Source: Mediterranea massiliensis (GTDB lineage: Bacteria; Bacteroidota; Bacteroidia; Bacteroidales; Bacteroidaceae). Taken from it: 46,084 nucleotides of DNA. Location of the stretch: contig SUXZ01000019.1 of NCBI GenBank assembly GCA_015060685.1, positions 1 through 46,084 of the forward strand, given 5' to 3'. The translations under genes were made by a program, and so were the position numbers. Below are positions 1 through 8,957 of the stretch, piece after piece. How positions within the stretch are numbered: the first letter of the stretch is position 1; each line of letters starts with the position of its first letter. A model generated the notes under the pieces. The model did no database searches, was not told where the DNA came from, and was given only the letters and a program-made list of their open reading frames with translations.

Positions 1-194
1 TCAAACGGCACGTTGGCTTCGCCGACCTGTCGGTTCTCATAATGGGGCGTATCGGAAGATTTTAATAAATAAAGAGCCTCAAAAGGTATAATGACTTATC
101 ATTTTTCATTGAATTATGTAACTTATCAAGGTGTTAAAATATCAAGGCGTTGATTATTAGCGAAATAAGAAAATAACTTATCAAGGTGAAACTA
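1..194. other. Left-edge stretch without a supported gene
   Basis: All three forward frames in the first 100 bases stay open from the window edge and stop at positions 42, 63 and 106. One could be the last codons of a gene outside the window, but none is recognisable. The rest, up to the HU promoter, is AT-rich. It holds a 15-bp direct repeat (TAACTTATCAAGGTG at 119-133 and 174-188) with a related ATATCAAGGCG between the copies. Confidence 0.5.
119..188. repeat. 15-bp direct repeat upstream of the HU promoter
   Basis: TAACTTATCAAGGTG occurs at 119-133 and again at 174-188, 55 bp apart, with a partial third copy (ATATCAAGGCG) near 139-149. The second copy ends six bases before the TTGAC element of the HU-like gene's promoter. 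This placement would suit an operator, but that is inference. Confidence 0.5.
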
Positions 195-225
195 TTGACA
201 AGGGCTTTTTCGCATTGTATCTTTG
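195..225 (+). promoter_or_regulatory. Promoter of the HU-like gene
   Basis: TTGAC at 195-199 and TATCTTTG at 218-225 are separated by 18 bp, matching the Bacteroidota sigma-ABfr pattern (TTG at -33, TAnnTTTG at -7). Transcription would start near 230, giving a leader of about 100 nt before the ATG at 333. Confidence 0.7.
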
Positions 226-332
226 CAACATCGAATTCAACCAAAAGAAACGTTTCAAAACCTGAACCTCGATGGGCGAAGTCAAGGATGCCCGAAAACC
301 TTGACACAACACAAAACACATTATTTATTATT

Positions 333-830
333 ATGGCATTTTATGTAAAACAACAAGCAAAATTGAACAACAAGTGGTATCCTCGTAGCATTACTGTAGG
401 AAAACCTGTTTCAACTGACAATGTGGCCGACAAGTTGGCCGAGTTATCAACCGTAACGCGAGGCGATGCCTACGCTATCTTGAAGAACTTAGGTTCGGTG
501 ATGGCTTCGTATATGGCATCGGGACGTACTGTAAAACTGGAAGGAGTAGGCACTTTCTACTATTCGTTAACGGCGACGAAGAATGGTGTAGATACTGCCG
601 ATGAAGTATCGGCCAACCAAATCGCAGCTGTACGTGTGCGCTTTATTCCCGAAGTAACACGCAATACCAGTAGTCAAGTATCTACTCGCTCGCTTATCAA
701 CAACGAACTGTTCTGGATGGAATGGGCTGGAAAGGTAAAGAAGAACGGTGAAAGCAATGGTTCGGAAGGTAGCGAGAATGGTAGTGATGCAGGAAACGAC
801 GGTGATGAAGTATTGGACCCTTTGGGATAG
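333..830 (+). CDS. HU-family DNA-binding protein (HU-HIG type)
   Basis: A 165-residue protein with an HU/IHF-like fold over about residues 1-125. It contains the block that normally forms the HU dimer body (residues about 30-75, including GDAYAILKNLG) and VKLEGVGTFYYS, which matches the GxGxF turn of HU proteins. The C-terminal 30 residues are a low-complexity acidic Gly/Ser/Asn/Asp tail. Such proteins bind and bend DNA as dimers, and Bacteroidota genomes carry many. The reading frame is open upstream to 186, but MAFYVKQQAK at 333 is the family's usual N-terminus and the extension would overlap the promoter. The gene stands alone, with its own promoter and a strong terminator. Confidence 0.9.
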   Translation: MAFYVKQQAKLNNKWYPRSITVGKPVSTDNVADKLAELSTVTRGDAYAILKNLGSVMASYMASGRTVKLEGVGTFYYSLTATKNGVDTADEVSANQIAAVRVRFIPEVTRNTSSQVSTRSLINNELFWMEWAGKVKKNGESNGSEGSENGSDAGNDGDEVLDPLG

Positions 831-848
831 AATCTATCCTATAACAGA

Positions 849-880
849 ACAGGCGTTGCACATGCAACGCCTGTTTTATT
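849..880. terminator. Intrinsic terminator after the HU-like gene
   Basis: A perfect 12-bp stem (ACAGGCGTTGCA at 849-860 with TGCAACGCCTGT at 863-874) is followed by TTTTATT. The facing deacetylase gene ends right next to it, so it may act in both directions. Confidence 0.85.
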
Positions 881-1536
881 TAGATGAGTTTGAATTCGTA
901 GCCTTCGGAAAGGAGGTACTCGATGGAACGAGGTAGGGCGTATTGTAGGTTGCCCTTGTTCCATGATTTCAAGGAGTCGTGAAAGGTGATGATGGAACCG
1001 TTGCGAACATATTTCTTCACTTTTTTGAATACCTGTTCGCCATTCAATCGCTTACTATAATCGCGCGTCACAAGGTCCCACATCACGATGGTATAGAACT
1101 TGCGCAAGGCCGCAAATTGGCGGGGGCCCATATAGCCGTGCGGCGGACGAAACAATGGCGGGCGCATGGCCTTATCCAACAACGCCTCATCCTTTTCCAA
1201 TTCCAACGCCATCTGACGCACCTTTTCGGCATTGGCCAAGTAGGATTCGGCCGAGTGTTCGAAGCCGCGGATGTGGTTGAAGGTGTGGTTCCCCACCCGA
1301 TGTCCACGTTTCAATACTTCCCGAAACTCATCGGGATGCTTGCGCACGTTATCGCCTACCATGAAGAAAGTGGCTTTTATCCCATACTTGTCGAGCAGGT
1401 CGAGCACCCACGGTGTCACCACAGGTATCGGCCCGTCGTCGAAGGTCAGGTAAACAGCCTTCTCATTGGGATTTATCCGCCACAAGGTACCGGGATATAA
1501 CTTCCGAACAAGTCTCGGTGGTTGCTCTATAAACAT
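880..1536 (-). CDS. Polysaccharide deacetylase family protein (NodB domain)
   Basis: A 218-residue NodB-homology (carbohydrate esterase 4 type) protein. Motif 1 is TFDDGP near residue 31, with its two Asp residues. The zinc-binding His pair is in GNHTFNH near residue 82. The RPPHG arginine motif is near residue 129, then WDLVTRDYS, and the last His motif is ITFHDS. All catalytic and metal residues appear intact. The family removes N-acetyl groups from peptidoglycan or other glycans; the substrate here is unknown. No signal peptide is visible. The ATG lies three bases after the stop of the DUF2723 gene, so the two are almost certainly co-transcribed, suggesting joint work on an envelope glycan. 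Confidence 0.9.
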   Translation of the reverse strand: MFIEQPPRLVRKLYPGTLWRINPNEKAVYLTFDDGPIPVVTPWVLDLLDKYGIKATFFMVGDNVRKHPDEFREVLKRGHRVGNHTFNHIRGFEHSAESYLANAEKVRQMALELEKDEALLDKAMRPPLFRPPHGYMGPRQFAALRKFYTIVMWDLVTRDYSKRLNGEQVFKKVKKYVRNGSIITFHDSLKSWNKGNLQYALPRSIEYLLSEGYEFKLI

Positions 1537-1539
1537 AGT

Positions 1540-4500
1540 TTATCCTTTTACACGTGCCACGCACAATTCATACAAATCGTCGAGTTTGGCATCATACTCT
1601 TCGGCCAATTCCGATTGATACTTCTTCATTGTCTTAATCTCGGTATTGAGCAACGGCAAGTGATACTCTATCAAGTCGTATTGCGATGTCAGGAAGTGTT
1701 GTTCGTCTAGACTCAAGTACCAAGTGATGTACTCAACAGCCTTGTCGGCCAATGCCTTCATAATGGTGTCGGCCTTCTCGCGTTCGTCCAATCGGTAGTA
1801 TAGTTCGGCCATTTGCATGGCGTAGTTGTCCCAATCGTATGGCACATTATAGGCCGGAATCATTTTTTCTACATAATCCAGCACCTCTTTTGCCTTGTCG
1901 CGCTTGCCCTCCTTCATCAGTTGTTGGGCCAGTTGTACAAAGATGCGGCGGTGTGTATAGCACATGCGCATTACATTTTCGTCGAGGTAGATGCCCGGCT
2001 TTTCAACGCCACCAAACTTAAACTTATGCATCAAGTTGTCGTAGCTCTTTTCTGTATCCACAAAGATATTGTTCTTCGAGCTAAGTTCGAATGGTGTGAA
2101 GCGATAGGCCAATCCCTCTTGCACAAAGTTCTTTGCCATACCTAACTGATTATCTTCACCCACGCTGACGGCAATATAAAGCGGACGCTCCCAATTGGTG
2201 TTGGCCAACAGTTCCAGCATCATCAGCTCGCTCTTGTAGAGCACTCGTTTACCCTTGAGTGAGATATATACATAGTCGGGGATTGAGTCGCTTGGCATGT
2301 ACATACCGCTTCTGCGCACCGCTTCTTTATCCACCTTCATGTAAATGGTATCGGTAGGAATTAACTTCAATGCATCATCTTTCGGATTTCTCACCCACTT
2401 GTCCAAGATGTTTCTCAGTTCGAATGGGTTTTCTCCAAACTCCTTCTTCACATTAACCAATACTTCCGGATTTCCGTTTAAGGCTTGTTTTTCCGCCTCT
2501 TCATAAAGGCTTTTAACGCTCTTTTCGTATTCGGGCACCACTTGTACATAGTCGTTCACCCATTCGGCATACTCGCTATGATCCCAAGTGATGGGCAGTG
2601 CGGGCGATTCGTGTGCCGGACGTTTCATCTGGTCGATGTACCAGTCGGTTTGCAGATACGAAAGGTTGCAAGTGCGTGTATCTGGACGGAAGCCTTCCAC
2701 GTCTTGGTTGTACCACAATGGGAAAGTGTCGTTATCGCCGTTAGTAAAGATAATCGGGTTTCCACTCTCCTGCATAGACATCAAGTAGTTTTGTCCGAAG
2801 TCGCGTGCCACATAGCGTCCGCTACGGTCGTGGTCGTCCCAGTTTTGCGAAGCCATTTGAATGGGGATGAACAAGCATAGCAACGTAGCCACAGGAGCAG
2901 CCAGTTTTTCCGACAACTTGCCATAGTGCTTCAGCAGTTGCACCAATCCGGCCACACCCATACCAATCCAGATGGCAAATGCGTAGAACGAACCTGCATA
3001 GGCATAATCGCGTTCGCGCGGTTGTGCCGGTGTTTGGTTCAGGTAGAGGACGATGGCAATACCGGTCATGAAGAAGAGGAAGAATACCACCCAGAACTGC
3101 TGGATGCCGCGTTGTCCGCGATAGGCTTGCCACAACAAACCGAGCAATCCGAGCAACAATGGCAATCCGTAGTACACGTTTCGTCCTTTGTTCTCCTTCA
3201 GTTCGGTAGGCAACAACTCTTGGTTGCCCACGAGCAAGTTATCAATAAAGTCGATACCCGTAATCCAGTTGCCATGTTCTATTTCTCCCGAACCTTGAAT
3301 ATCGTTTTGTCGTCCTACGAAGTTCCACATGAAGTAGCGCCAATACATCCAGTTCAGTTGGTAAGTGAAGAAGAACTTGATGTTTTCCCATTGTGTAGGC
3401 ATCTTCACCATTACCATTTCGCCACACTTGTCATAAGGCACCTGGCGACCTTCAATCTCCATCCAGCTTTCGTATAGTTGCGGGTGACTGCCCGCCGAGC
3501 TGTACATACGTGGGAAGAACATGTTTTGTGCATACTCGTATTCGATGCGAAGAGGCGATTCTACATATTTATCACCCTCGCGCACCCACTTCATCGGTGT
3601 TTTCTTGCGTGGTTCGCAATAGCCGTTCTTCACGTCGAGAGCCACCTCCGAGGTGTAGGCAGGACCATAGAACAGTGGTCGTGTACCATATTGTTCGCGT
3701 CCCAAATATTCACCCAACGTAAAGATGTCTTCGGGAGAGTTCTGGTCCATCGGTGTATTGGCGGTAGAGCGAATCACGATGAGTGCATAGCTTGAATAGC
3801 CAATCACGATGAGCAGTGTGCAGAGCAGTGTAGTATTCAGTGTACGGGCTGTGATGCGCCACGACTCCTTCATCTTTTCCTGATTCTTCGGATTCAGGTA
3901 AACCCAAAGCAAGGCAATCACAATCAGACCGATGACGATAGAGGCTGTGCCGTGTCCGTAGAAAGGAATGCCCAGCATGGCAATGACCAGAATAAACGAA
4001 ATTGCCATGCGCAACTTGCTCTTCTCCTGGTAACTTTCGTACACACCCCAGATAAGGGCAGCAGCCAGAGCTATAATATATAGGAACACACCCGTGTTGA
4101 AAGGCAATCCCAATGTGTTTACACAGAGTAGTTCTACCCATCCGGCCACTTTAACAATGCCCGGCACAATGCCATAGAGCACCACGGCAACCATGATGGC
4201 CGATACGGCCAATGCCATGAGCGAACCTTTTGCGTTGGCATTGGGCACCTTCTTGAAGTAGTACACCAACACAATGGCCGGCAAGCAGAGCAGATTCAGC
4301 AAGTGTACACCGATACTCAATCCGGTCAGGTAGGCAATCAGGATAAGCCAGCGGTCGCTATGCGGTTCGTCGGCCACATCTTCCCACTTCAGTATCAGCC
4401 AGAACACCAATGCGGTGAAGAGGCTCGAAAAGGCATATACCTCGCCTTCGACGGCCGAAAACCAGAAGGTATCGCTGAACGTATAGGCCAATGCACCTAC

Positions 4501-4875
4501 CAGTCCGCTACCCATGATGGTTATCATATTGGCCGCGCTGATGTTTTCTTCATCCTTCACCACCAGTTTGCGCACCAAGTGGGTGATGCTCCAAAACAGG
4601 AACAAGATACAAGCACCACTCATCATGGCACTCATCAGGTTCACCATCTTGGCCACCTCTGTGGGGTCGGAAGCAAACTGAGTGAACAGGTTTGCCACCA
4701 ACATAAAGAAAGGCGCACCGGGTGGGTGGCCCACTTCCAATTTATATCCCGTAGTAATGAATTCGCCACAATCCCAGAAACTTGCAGTCGGCTCAATGGT
4801 GAGGCAATAGACGGTTGTCGCAATCAGGAATACGACCCATCCCGTCAGGTTGTTAATGAGTTTATACTGTTTCAT
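1540..4875 (-). CDS. DUF2723 (TMEM260-like) membrane glycosyltransferase
   Basis: A 1111-residue integral membrane protein. About a dozen hydrophobic segments fill the first 650 residues, followed by a soluble C-terminal half of about 450 residues with helical, TPR-like texture. Near the N-terminus the sequence FWDCGEF and GHPPGAP matches the conserved first-loop motif of DUF2723 (PF11028). Relatives of this GT-C fold family include human TMEM260, an O-mannosyltransferase, so a protein or glycan glycosyltransferase using a lipid-linked sugar is the likely role. Substrate and product are not readable. The frame extends to a TTG at 4905, but that lies inside the promoter, so ATG 4875 (MKQYKLIN) was chosen. 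First gene of a two-gene unit with the deacetylase. Confidence 0.88.
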   Translation of the reverse strand: MKQYKLINNLTGWVVFLIATTVYCLTIEPTASFWDCGEFITTGYKLEVGHPPGAPFFMLVANLFTQFASDPTEVAKMVNLMSAMMSGACILFLFWSITHLVRKLVVKDEENISAANMITIMGSGLVGALAYTFSDTFWFSAVEGEVYAFSSLFTALVFWLILKWEDVADEPHSDRWLILIAYLTGLSIGVHLLNLLCLPAIVLVYYFKKVPNANAKGSLMALAVSAIMVAVVLYGIVPGIVKVAGWVELLCVNTLGLPFNTGVFLYIIALAAALIWGVYESYQEKSKLRMAISFILVIAMLGIPFYGHGTASIVIGLIVIALLWVYLNPKNQEKMKESWRITARTLNTTLLCTLLIVIGYSSYALIVIRSTANTPMDQNSPEDIFTLGEYLGREQYGTRPLFYGPAYTSEVALDVKNGYCEPRKKTPMKWVREGDKYVESPLRIEYEYAQNMFFPRMYSSAGSHPQLYESWMEIEGRQVPYDKCGEMVMVKMPTQWENIKFFFTYQLNWMYWRYFMWNFVGRQNDIQGSGEIEHGNWITGIDFIDNLLVGNQELLPTELKENKGRNVYYGLPLLLGLLGLLWQAYRGQRGIQQFWVVFFLFFMTGIAIVLYLNQTPAQPRERDYAYAGSFYAFAIWIGMGVAGLVQLLKHYGKLSEKLAAPVATLLCLFIPIQMASQNWDDHDRSGRYVARDFGQNYLMSMQESGNPIIFTNGDNDTFPLWYNQDVEGFRPDTRTCNLSYLQTDWYIDQMKRPAHESPALPITWDHSEYAEWVNDYVQVVPEYEKSVKSLYEEAEKQALNGNPEVLVNVKKEFGENPFELRNILDKWVRNPKDDALKLIPTDTIYMKVDKEAVRRSGMYMPSDSIPDYVYISLKGKRVLYKSELMMLELLANTNWERPLYIAVSVGEDNQLGMAKNFVQEGLAYRFTPFELSSKNNIFVDTEKSYDNLMHKFKFGGVEKPGIYLDENVMRMCYTHRRIFVQLAQQLMKEGKRDKAKEVLDYVEKMIPAYNVPYDWDNYAMQMAELYYRLDEREKADTIMKALADKAVEYITWYLSLDEQHFLTSQYDLIEYHLPLLNTEIKTMKKYQSELAEEYDAKLDDLYELCVARVKG

Positions 4876-4902
4876 GTCGTTGATATTTCTATTTTTAGCT
4901 TG

Positions 4903-4910
4903 CAAAGATA
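4903..4910 (-). promoter_or_regulatory. -7 element for the DUF2723-deacetylase unit
   Basis: Read on the minus strand this is TATCTTTG, a perfect TAnnTTTG, 27 bp before the ATG at 4875. A TTG lies upstream in the minus direction near 4930. It rules out the alternative TTG start at 4905. Confidence 0.65.
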
Positions 4911-5034
4911 ATGTAAGCCAGCCGCAATCGCAAAAAAGTTTACTAATTTTTGCATTGTATGTGCATCACTTAACCAATTATACACATTTTATATCAAAAA
5001 GAGGGTTGCCACACCTCAAAACAAATATTTTTCA

Positions 5035-5042
5035 TACATTTG
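5035..5042 (+). promoter_or_regulatory. -7 element for the esterase gene
   Basis: TACATTTG lies 18 bp before the ATG at 5061. The only nearby TTG (5006-5008) is 24 or more bp upstream, somewhat too far, so only the -7 is called. Confidence 0.55.
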
Positions 5043-5060
5043 CTTAAAATTTATACTGCT

Positions 5061-6494
5061 ATGAAAAGATTACTGTTTATATCAGCCTTGCTGATGAGCT
5101 GCGTGCTCACGCTACACGCACAACTGAAACTGGCCTCGCTCGTAGGCGACAACATGGTGTTACAACAACAAGCCGATGCCCGCTTATGGGGTTGGGCAAA
5201 GGCCGGAGACAAGATTACCGCCACCGCCTCGTGGGACGGACAAACCGTGCAGGCAACGGCCAATAAAGAGGGTTTGTGGATGCTCAGCGTCAAGACTCCC
5301 CAAGCCAGTTTTACACCTTACGAAATCACCATCACCGATGGCAAGAATCCGGTTACTCTGAAGAATATCCTGATTGGCGAAGTTTGGCTGGCCGGTGGAC
5401 AAAGCAACATGGAGATGCCTTTGAAGGGCTTCAGCGGTTGTTGCATCAAGGATGGTATGCAAGAAGCCATCGAAGCCTCCAACTATCCCTACGTGCGCAT
5501 GCACACCGTTCCCAAAGCCAAGAGCATGGAGGTAGTGACCGATGCCGGTAGCCAATGGCAACTGCCCACTTTGGCGGCTGCTATGGAGATGAGTGCCACC
5601 GCCTGGTTCTTTGCCAAGAACCTCAGCCAAGCACTGAACGTGCCCGTGGGTATCGTGAACTGCTCGTATGGCGGCACACGCGTAGAGAGCTGGTTGCCTC
5701 GCAACATTCTTGAAACCTACTCCGACATCGACCTCTCTCCCGAAGGGTTGGCCAAGTATCCCGACTGGGAAACACCTTTGATGATGTACAACGCCATGTT
5801 CCCCACCGTTACCCGCTACACTTATAAGGGCATCATCTGGTATCAAGGCTGCTCTAACGTAGGTTCACACACCACCTATGCCCAACGCCTTGCCACTATG
5901 GTAGCCCATTGGCGCGAACAACTCGCTTTGGGCGAAATACCTTTCTATTATGTAGAGATTGCTCCATACGATTACGACAGTGAAGCACAAAACGAGATGT
6001 CGGCCTACCTGCGCGAAGCCCAGTACAAGGCACAAAGCCTCATCCCCAACAGCAAGATGATTAGCACCAACGACTTGGCCGAGCCATACGAACGCTTCAA
6101 CATCCACCCACGCCGCAAGGCCGAAGTGGGACAACGCTTGTCGTATGTTGCCTTGAACAAGACCTACGGCATGAAGCAAATCTGTTGCGAAGGCCCCACC
6201 TATAACGGTGATTTCACCGTAGAGGGCAACGAAGTCTTCTTGGGCTTCAACAACTTGGATATGGGCATCTGCCGCAACTATCAATTAGAAGGCTTCGAAG
6301 TAGCGGGCGAAGACCGCATCTTCCATCCTGCCGACTCGGTATGGATTCGTTGGCAAACCAACCATGCTGTTGTTTCCAGCAAGAAGGTTCCTAAGCCTGT
6401 AGCCGTACGCTACTGCTTCCGCGACTTCCAAATAGGCAACTTCATCGGTGGCAACGAACTGCCATTAGTACCTTTCCGCACTGACAACTGGTAA
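5061..6494 (+). CDS. Secreted sialate O-acetylesterase-like SGNH hydrolase
   Basis: A 477-residue protein with an N-terminal signal peptide (MKRLLFISALL...LHAQ). The nucleophile motif is GQSNM near residue 122, the hallmark of the sialate O-acetylesterase/SASA family. Further blocks are NCSYGGTRVESW, IIWYQGCSN and FNIHPRRK, which aligns with the catalytic His region; the usual DxxH Asp appears as Asn here. Family members remove O-acetyl groups from sialic acids or plant glycans such as xylan in the periplasm. No polysaccharide-utilisation neighbours (SusC/SusD) are present, so the substrate cannot be narrowed. ATG 5061 is chosen because the longer frame lacks a signal peptide at its start. 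Confidence 0.88.
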   Translation: MKRLLFISALLMSCVLTLHAQLKLASLVGDNMVLQQQADARLWGWAKAGDKITATASWDGQTVQATANKEGLWMLSVKTPQASFTPYEITITDGKNPVTLKNILIGEVWLAGGQSNMEMPLKGFSGCCIKDGMQEAIEASNYPYVRMHTVPKAKSMEVVTDAGSQWQLPTLAAAMEMSATAWFFAKNLSQALNVPVGIVNCSYGGTRVESWLPRNILETYSDIDLSPEGLAKYPDWETPLMMYNAMFPTVTRYTYKGIIWYQGCSNVGSHTTYAQRLATMVAHWREQLALGEIPFYYVEIAPYDYDSEAQNEMSAYLREAQYKAQSLIPNSKMISTNDLAEPYERFNIHPRRKAEVGQRLSYVALNKTYGMKQICCEGPTYNGDFTVEGNEVFLGFNNLDMGICRNYQLEGFEVAGEDRIFHPADSVWIRWQTNHAVVSSKKVPKPVAVRYCFRDFQIGNFIGGNELPLVPFRTDNW

Positions 6495-6513
6495 AACTCA
6501 TCTTTCACACTAT

Positions 6514-6550
6514 AACAAAGGGATGCATCGAAATGCATCCCTTTGTTTTA
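6514..6550. terminator. Intrinsic terminator after the esterase
   Basis: A perfect 15-bp stem (6514-6528 with 6533-6547) around a CGAA tetraloop, continuing into TTTTA. It closes the esterase transcript. Confidence 0.9.
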
Positions 6551-6587
6551 GATATTTCCTTACAATCACTTTCTATTCCGAAATTAT

Positions 6588-6656
6588 CCCTCATGGAATT
6601 TTCCTCGTGAGGGAGATATATAGACCTCACGGGGAAAAAATTTTTTTCTCACGAGG
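6588..6656. repeat. Array of CCTCGTGAGG-type palindromes, 22-bp period
   Basis: CCTCGTGAGG (6603-6612), CCTCACGGGG (6625-6634) and TCTCACGAGG (6647-6656) are variants of one 10-bp inverted repeat whose centres are exactly 22 bp apart. A weaker unit, CCTCATGGAA, precedes them at 6589-6598. The array lies between the 3' ends of two convergent genes, after the esterase terminator, and resembles in design the arrays near 21.9, 32.35 and 45.9 kb. Confidence 0.75.
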
Positions 6657-6723
6657 AAAAAAAATCTGGCTAATAGGAGAATTCTTATAAAAGAGGAAAT
6701 AATAGTAATCCTTTTATACAATA

Positions 6724-7176
6724 TTAGAGAGCATCCTCTGATTGGAAGAGAGGTAGGGAGGGAGCAATCTGCCGCAAGGGAATGAGGACAAACTGTCGTT
6801 GGTGCATCAAAGGATGGGGAATGAAGAGGCGAGGATGTTGCACTGTAAGCGGTTCGCCCTTGTGAAAGGCAAGCAAGAGGTCGATGTCGATGAGGCGATC
6901 GTGATAAATGCCATCTTGCGACTTCTCGGTACGGCCCAAATCGCACTCAATCTGTTGGGTAGCATCGAGCATGGCAAGGGGAGAAAGGATTGTGTTGACA
7001 GCACAGCAGGCATTCAGGAAACTGTTGTCCGATTGGAATCCCCATGGCTCGGAAACATGAAAAGCGGAGAGGGACGCAATGGCCCCTATCCGCTCTTCTA
7101 TAAGTTGCAAGGCTCGACGGAGGTTGCCCTCCTTATCGCCTAAATTGGTTCCTAATGACAGGTAATAGGTGTACAT
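6724..7176 (-). CDS. folK: 2-amino-4-hydroxy-6-hydroxymethyldihydropteridine diphosphokinase
   Basis: A 150-residue protein of typical HPPK length. It shows the N-terminal SLGTNLGD motif, then HVSEPWGF, FLNACCAV and the ATP/Mg-binding stretch ending in DRLIDIDLLL, followed by HPRLFIPHPLMHQRQFVL. HPPK transfers pyrophosphate from ATP to the pterin precursor in folate synthesis. It is the last gene of the operon that starts at the methyltransferase. The queA stop and the folK ATG are separated by a single base, so translation is probably coupled. Confidence 0.93.
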   Translation of the reverse strand: MYTYYLSLGTNLGDKEGNLRRALQLIEERIGAIASLSAFHVSEPWGFQSDNSFLNACCAVNTILSPLAMLDATQQIECDLGRTEKSQDGIYHDRLIDIDLLLAFHKGEPLTVQHPRLFIPHPLMHQRQFVLIPLRQIAPSLPLFQSEDAL

Positions 7177-7177
7177 A

Positions 7178-8233
7178 CTAATCGATAATCAGCATGGCAT
7201 CGCCATAAGTACCGAAACGATAGCCCTCTTTCAATGCCACATCGTAGGCATGCATTACCTCGTCGTATCCACCAAAGGCAGCCACCATCATCAAGAGGGT
7301 AGAGAGTGGCATGTGGAAGTTGGTAATCATGGCCGTAGCCACACTGAAGTCGTAGGGAGGGAAGATGAAGCGATTGGTCCATCCGTCGTATGTCTTCATG
7401 TGTCCGTCGGTGCTGGTGGTGCTTTCGATGGCACGCATTACGGTAGTACCCACAGCACACACCTGCCGGCCAAGGTCCTTGGCATTGTTTACAATGCGAA
7501 CGGCCTCTTCATTCACAATCATTTGCTCAGAGTCGGTCTTGTGCTTTGTCAAGTCTTCCACATCTATTTCGCGGAAGTTACCCAAACTGGCATGCAAAGT
7601 GATAAAGGCGAAGTCGATACCCTTAATCTCCATGCGCTTCATCAGTTGCTTGCTGAAGTGAAGACTGGCGGTAGGAGCCGTAACGGCACCCTCGTTGCGG
7701 GCAAAGATAGATTGGAAACGCTCGGCATCCTCTTCTTCGGGCGGACGGTTGATGATGCCATGCGGAAGCGGTGTTTCGCCCAAGGCATAGAGCGCACGCT
7801 TGAACTCGTCGTGCGGTCCGTCGTAAAGAAAACGTAATGTGCGGCCACGCGAGGTGGTATTGTCGATAACCTCGGCCACCATCGAGTCGTCCTCGCCAAA
7901 ATAGAGCTTGTTGCCGATGCGGATTTTGCGTGCAGGGTCCACCAACACGTCCCACAAACGCAACTCTTCGTTCAGTTCGCGCAACAGGAACACCTCGATG
8001 CGCGCACCGGTCTTCTCCTTATTGCCATACAGACGAGCCGGGAATACCTTGGTATCGTTGAAAACAAATACGTCCTTATCATCGAAGTACTCCAGGATAT
8101 CGGTAAACACCTTGTGCTCAATTTCGCCAGTCTTGCGGTGCAGCACCATCAGGCGCGATTCGTCTCTGAACTTGGTAGGATATTGTGCTATCCTATCTTC
8201 GGGCAATTTGAATTTGAATTGAGAAAGTTTCAT
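7178..8233 (-). CDS. queA: S-adenosylmethionine:tRNA ribosyltransferase-isomerase
   Basis: A 351-residue cytoplasmic enzyme. It begins with the family's [10 protein letters not shown] block and contains [31 protein letters not shown]-type ([11 protein letters not shown]), [10 protein letters not shown] and [10 protein letters not shown]. QueA makes epoxyqueuosine from preQ1-tRNA by donating the ribosyl part of SAM, the penultimate step of queuosine synthesis at the tRNA wobble position. It sits between truB and folK in a compact operon. Start ATG at 8233 is 20 bp after the truB stop and gives the standard N-terminus. Confidence 0.96.
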   Translation of the reverse strand: MKLSQFKFKLPEDRIAQYPTKFRDESRLMVLHRKTGEIEHKVFTDILEYFDDKDVFVFNDTKVFPARLYGNKEKTGARIEVFLLRELNEELRLWDVLVDPARKIRIGNKLYFGEDDSMVAEVIDNTTSRGRTLRFLYDGPHDEFKRALYALGETPLPHGIINRPPEEEDAERFQSIFARNEGAVTAPTASLHFSKQLMKRMEIKGIDFAFITLHASLGNFREIDVEDLTKHKTDSEQMIVNEEAVRIVNNAKDLGRQVCAVGTTVMRAIESTTSTDGHMKTYDGWTNRFIFPPYDFSVATAMITNFHMPLSTLLMMVAAFGGYDEVMHAYDVALKEGYRFGTYGDAMLIID

Positions 8234-8253
8234 ATAGTTTGTTTTAGTTTATA

Positions 8254-8940
8254 TTATTCCACATTTGCTATCCACTCCTTGAATTCGAGGGGGTTAAGAC
8301 ATTGCTCTACGCGCACATCGCCCACACGGGTACGTCGTAAGGCAATGAGGTGCGCACCACTTTGCAGGGCCTGACCAATGTCGCGGGCCAATGCACGGAT
8401 GTAGGTACCTTTGCTGCACACCACGCGCACCTTGATGTCGGGCATGGCATACTCCAGCAACTCTATCTCGTCGATGACCAATGTCTTGGCCTTCAGTTCC
8501 ACCTCCTGACCTTTGCGTGCCATATCGTAGGCACGTTTGCCATTCACCATGCAGGCCGAGAATGCCGGCGGCACCTGCTCGATGCTGCCCACAAACTGCT
8601 TCAAGGTCTCCTCCACCATCTCCTGTGTAATGTGCTCGGTGGGATAGGTAGCATCGATTTCGTGTTCAAGGTCGAAACTGGGAGTGGTGGCACCCAAACG
8701 GATGGTGGCCACATACTCCTTGGTATGTCCCTGAAACTCTTCGATGCGCTTGGTAGCCTTGCCTGTGCAGACAATCATCACGCCTGTAGCCAGGGGATCG
8801 AGCGTGCCGGCATGACCTACCTTCAGTTTTTTTTCGCCAATGTGCCGGCAGATGTGATAACGCGCATGGCCCACCACCTTAAACGATGTCCAGCCCAACG
8901 GTTTGTCGAAGTATAATATTTCGCCTTCTTTAAAATCCAC
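8254..8940 (-). CDS. truB: tRNA pseudouridine(55) synthase
   Basis: A 228-residue TruB-type enzyme. It shows NKPLGWTS-like (DKPLGWTSFKVV) and the catalytic block HAGTLDPLATGVM with the conserved Asp, then QVPPAFSA and GTYIRALARDIG. It converts U55 in the T-arm of tRNAs to pseudouridine. The start codon is GTG at 8940; it gives the usual N-terminus MDFKEGEILYFDKPLGW and lies 17 bp after the uppP stop. The C-terminal domain is short, as in other Bacteroidota TruB proteins. Grouping with queA makes this a tRNA-modification section of the operon. Confidence 0.95.
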   Translation of the reverse strand: MDFKEGEILYFDKPLGWTSFKVVGHARYHICRHIGEKKLKVGHAGTLDPLATGVMIVCTGKATKRIEEFQGHTKEYVATIRLGATTPSFDLEHEIDATYPTEHITQEMVEETLKQFVGSIEQVPPAFSACMVNGKRAYDMARKGQEVELKAKTLVIDEIELLEYAMPDIKVRVVCSKGTYIRALARDIGQALQSGAHLIALRRTRVGDVRVEQCLNPLEFKEWIANVE

Positions 8941-8957
8941 GTTCCAAACGTTTTAAA

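Noticed and set aside
4873..4905. TTG start of the DUF2723 gene at 4905
   Set aside because: The TTG is part of the TATCTTTG promoter element, so it cannot be within the mRNA.
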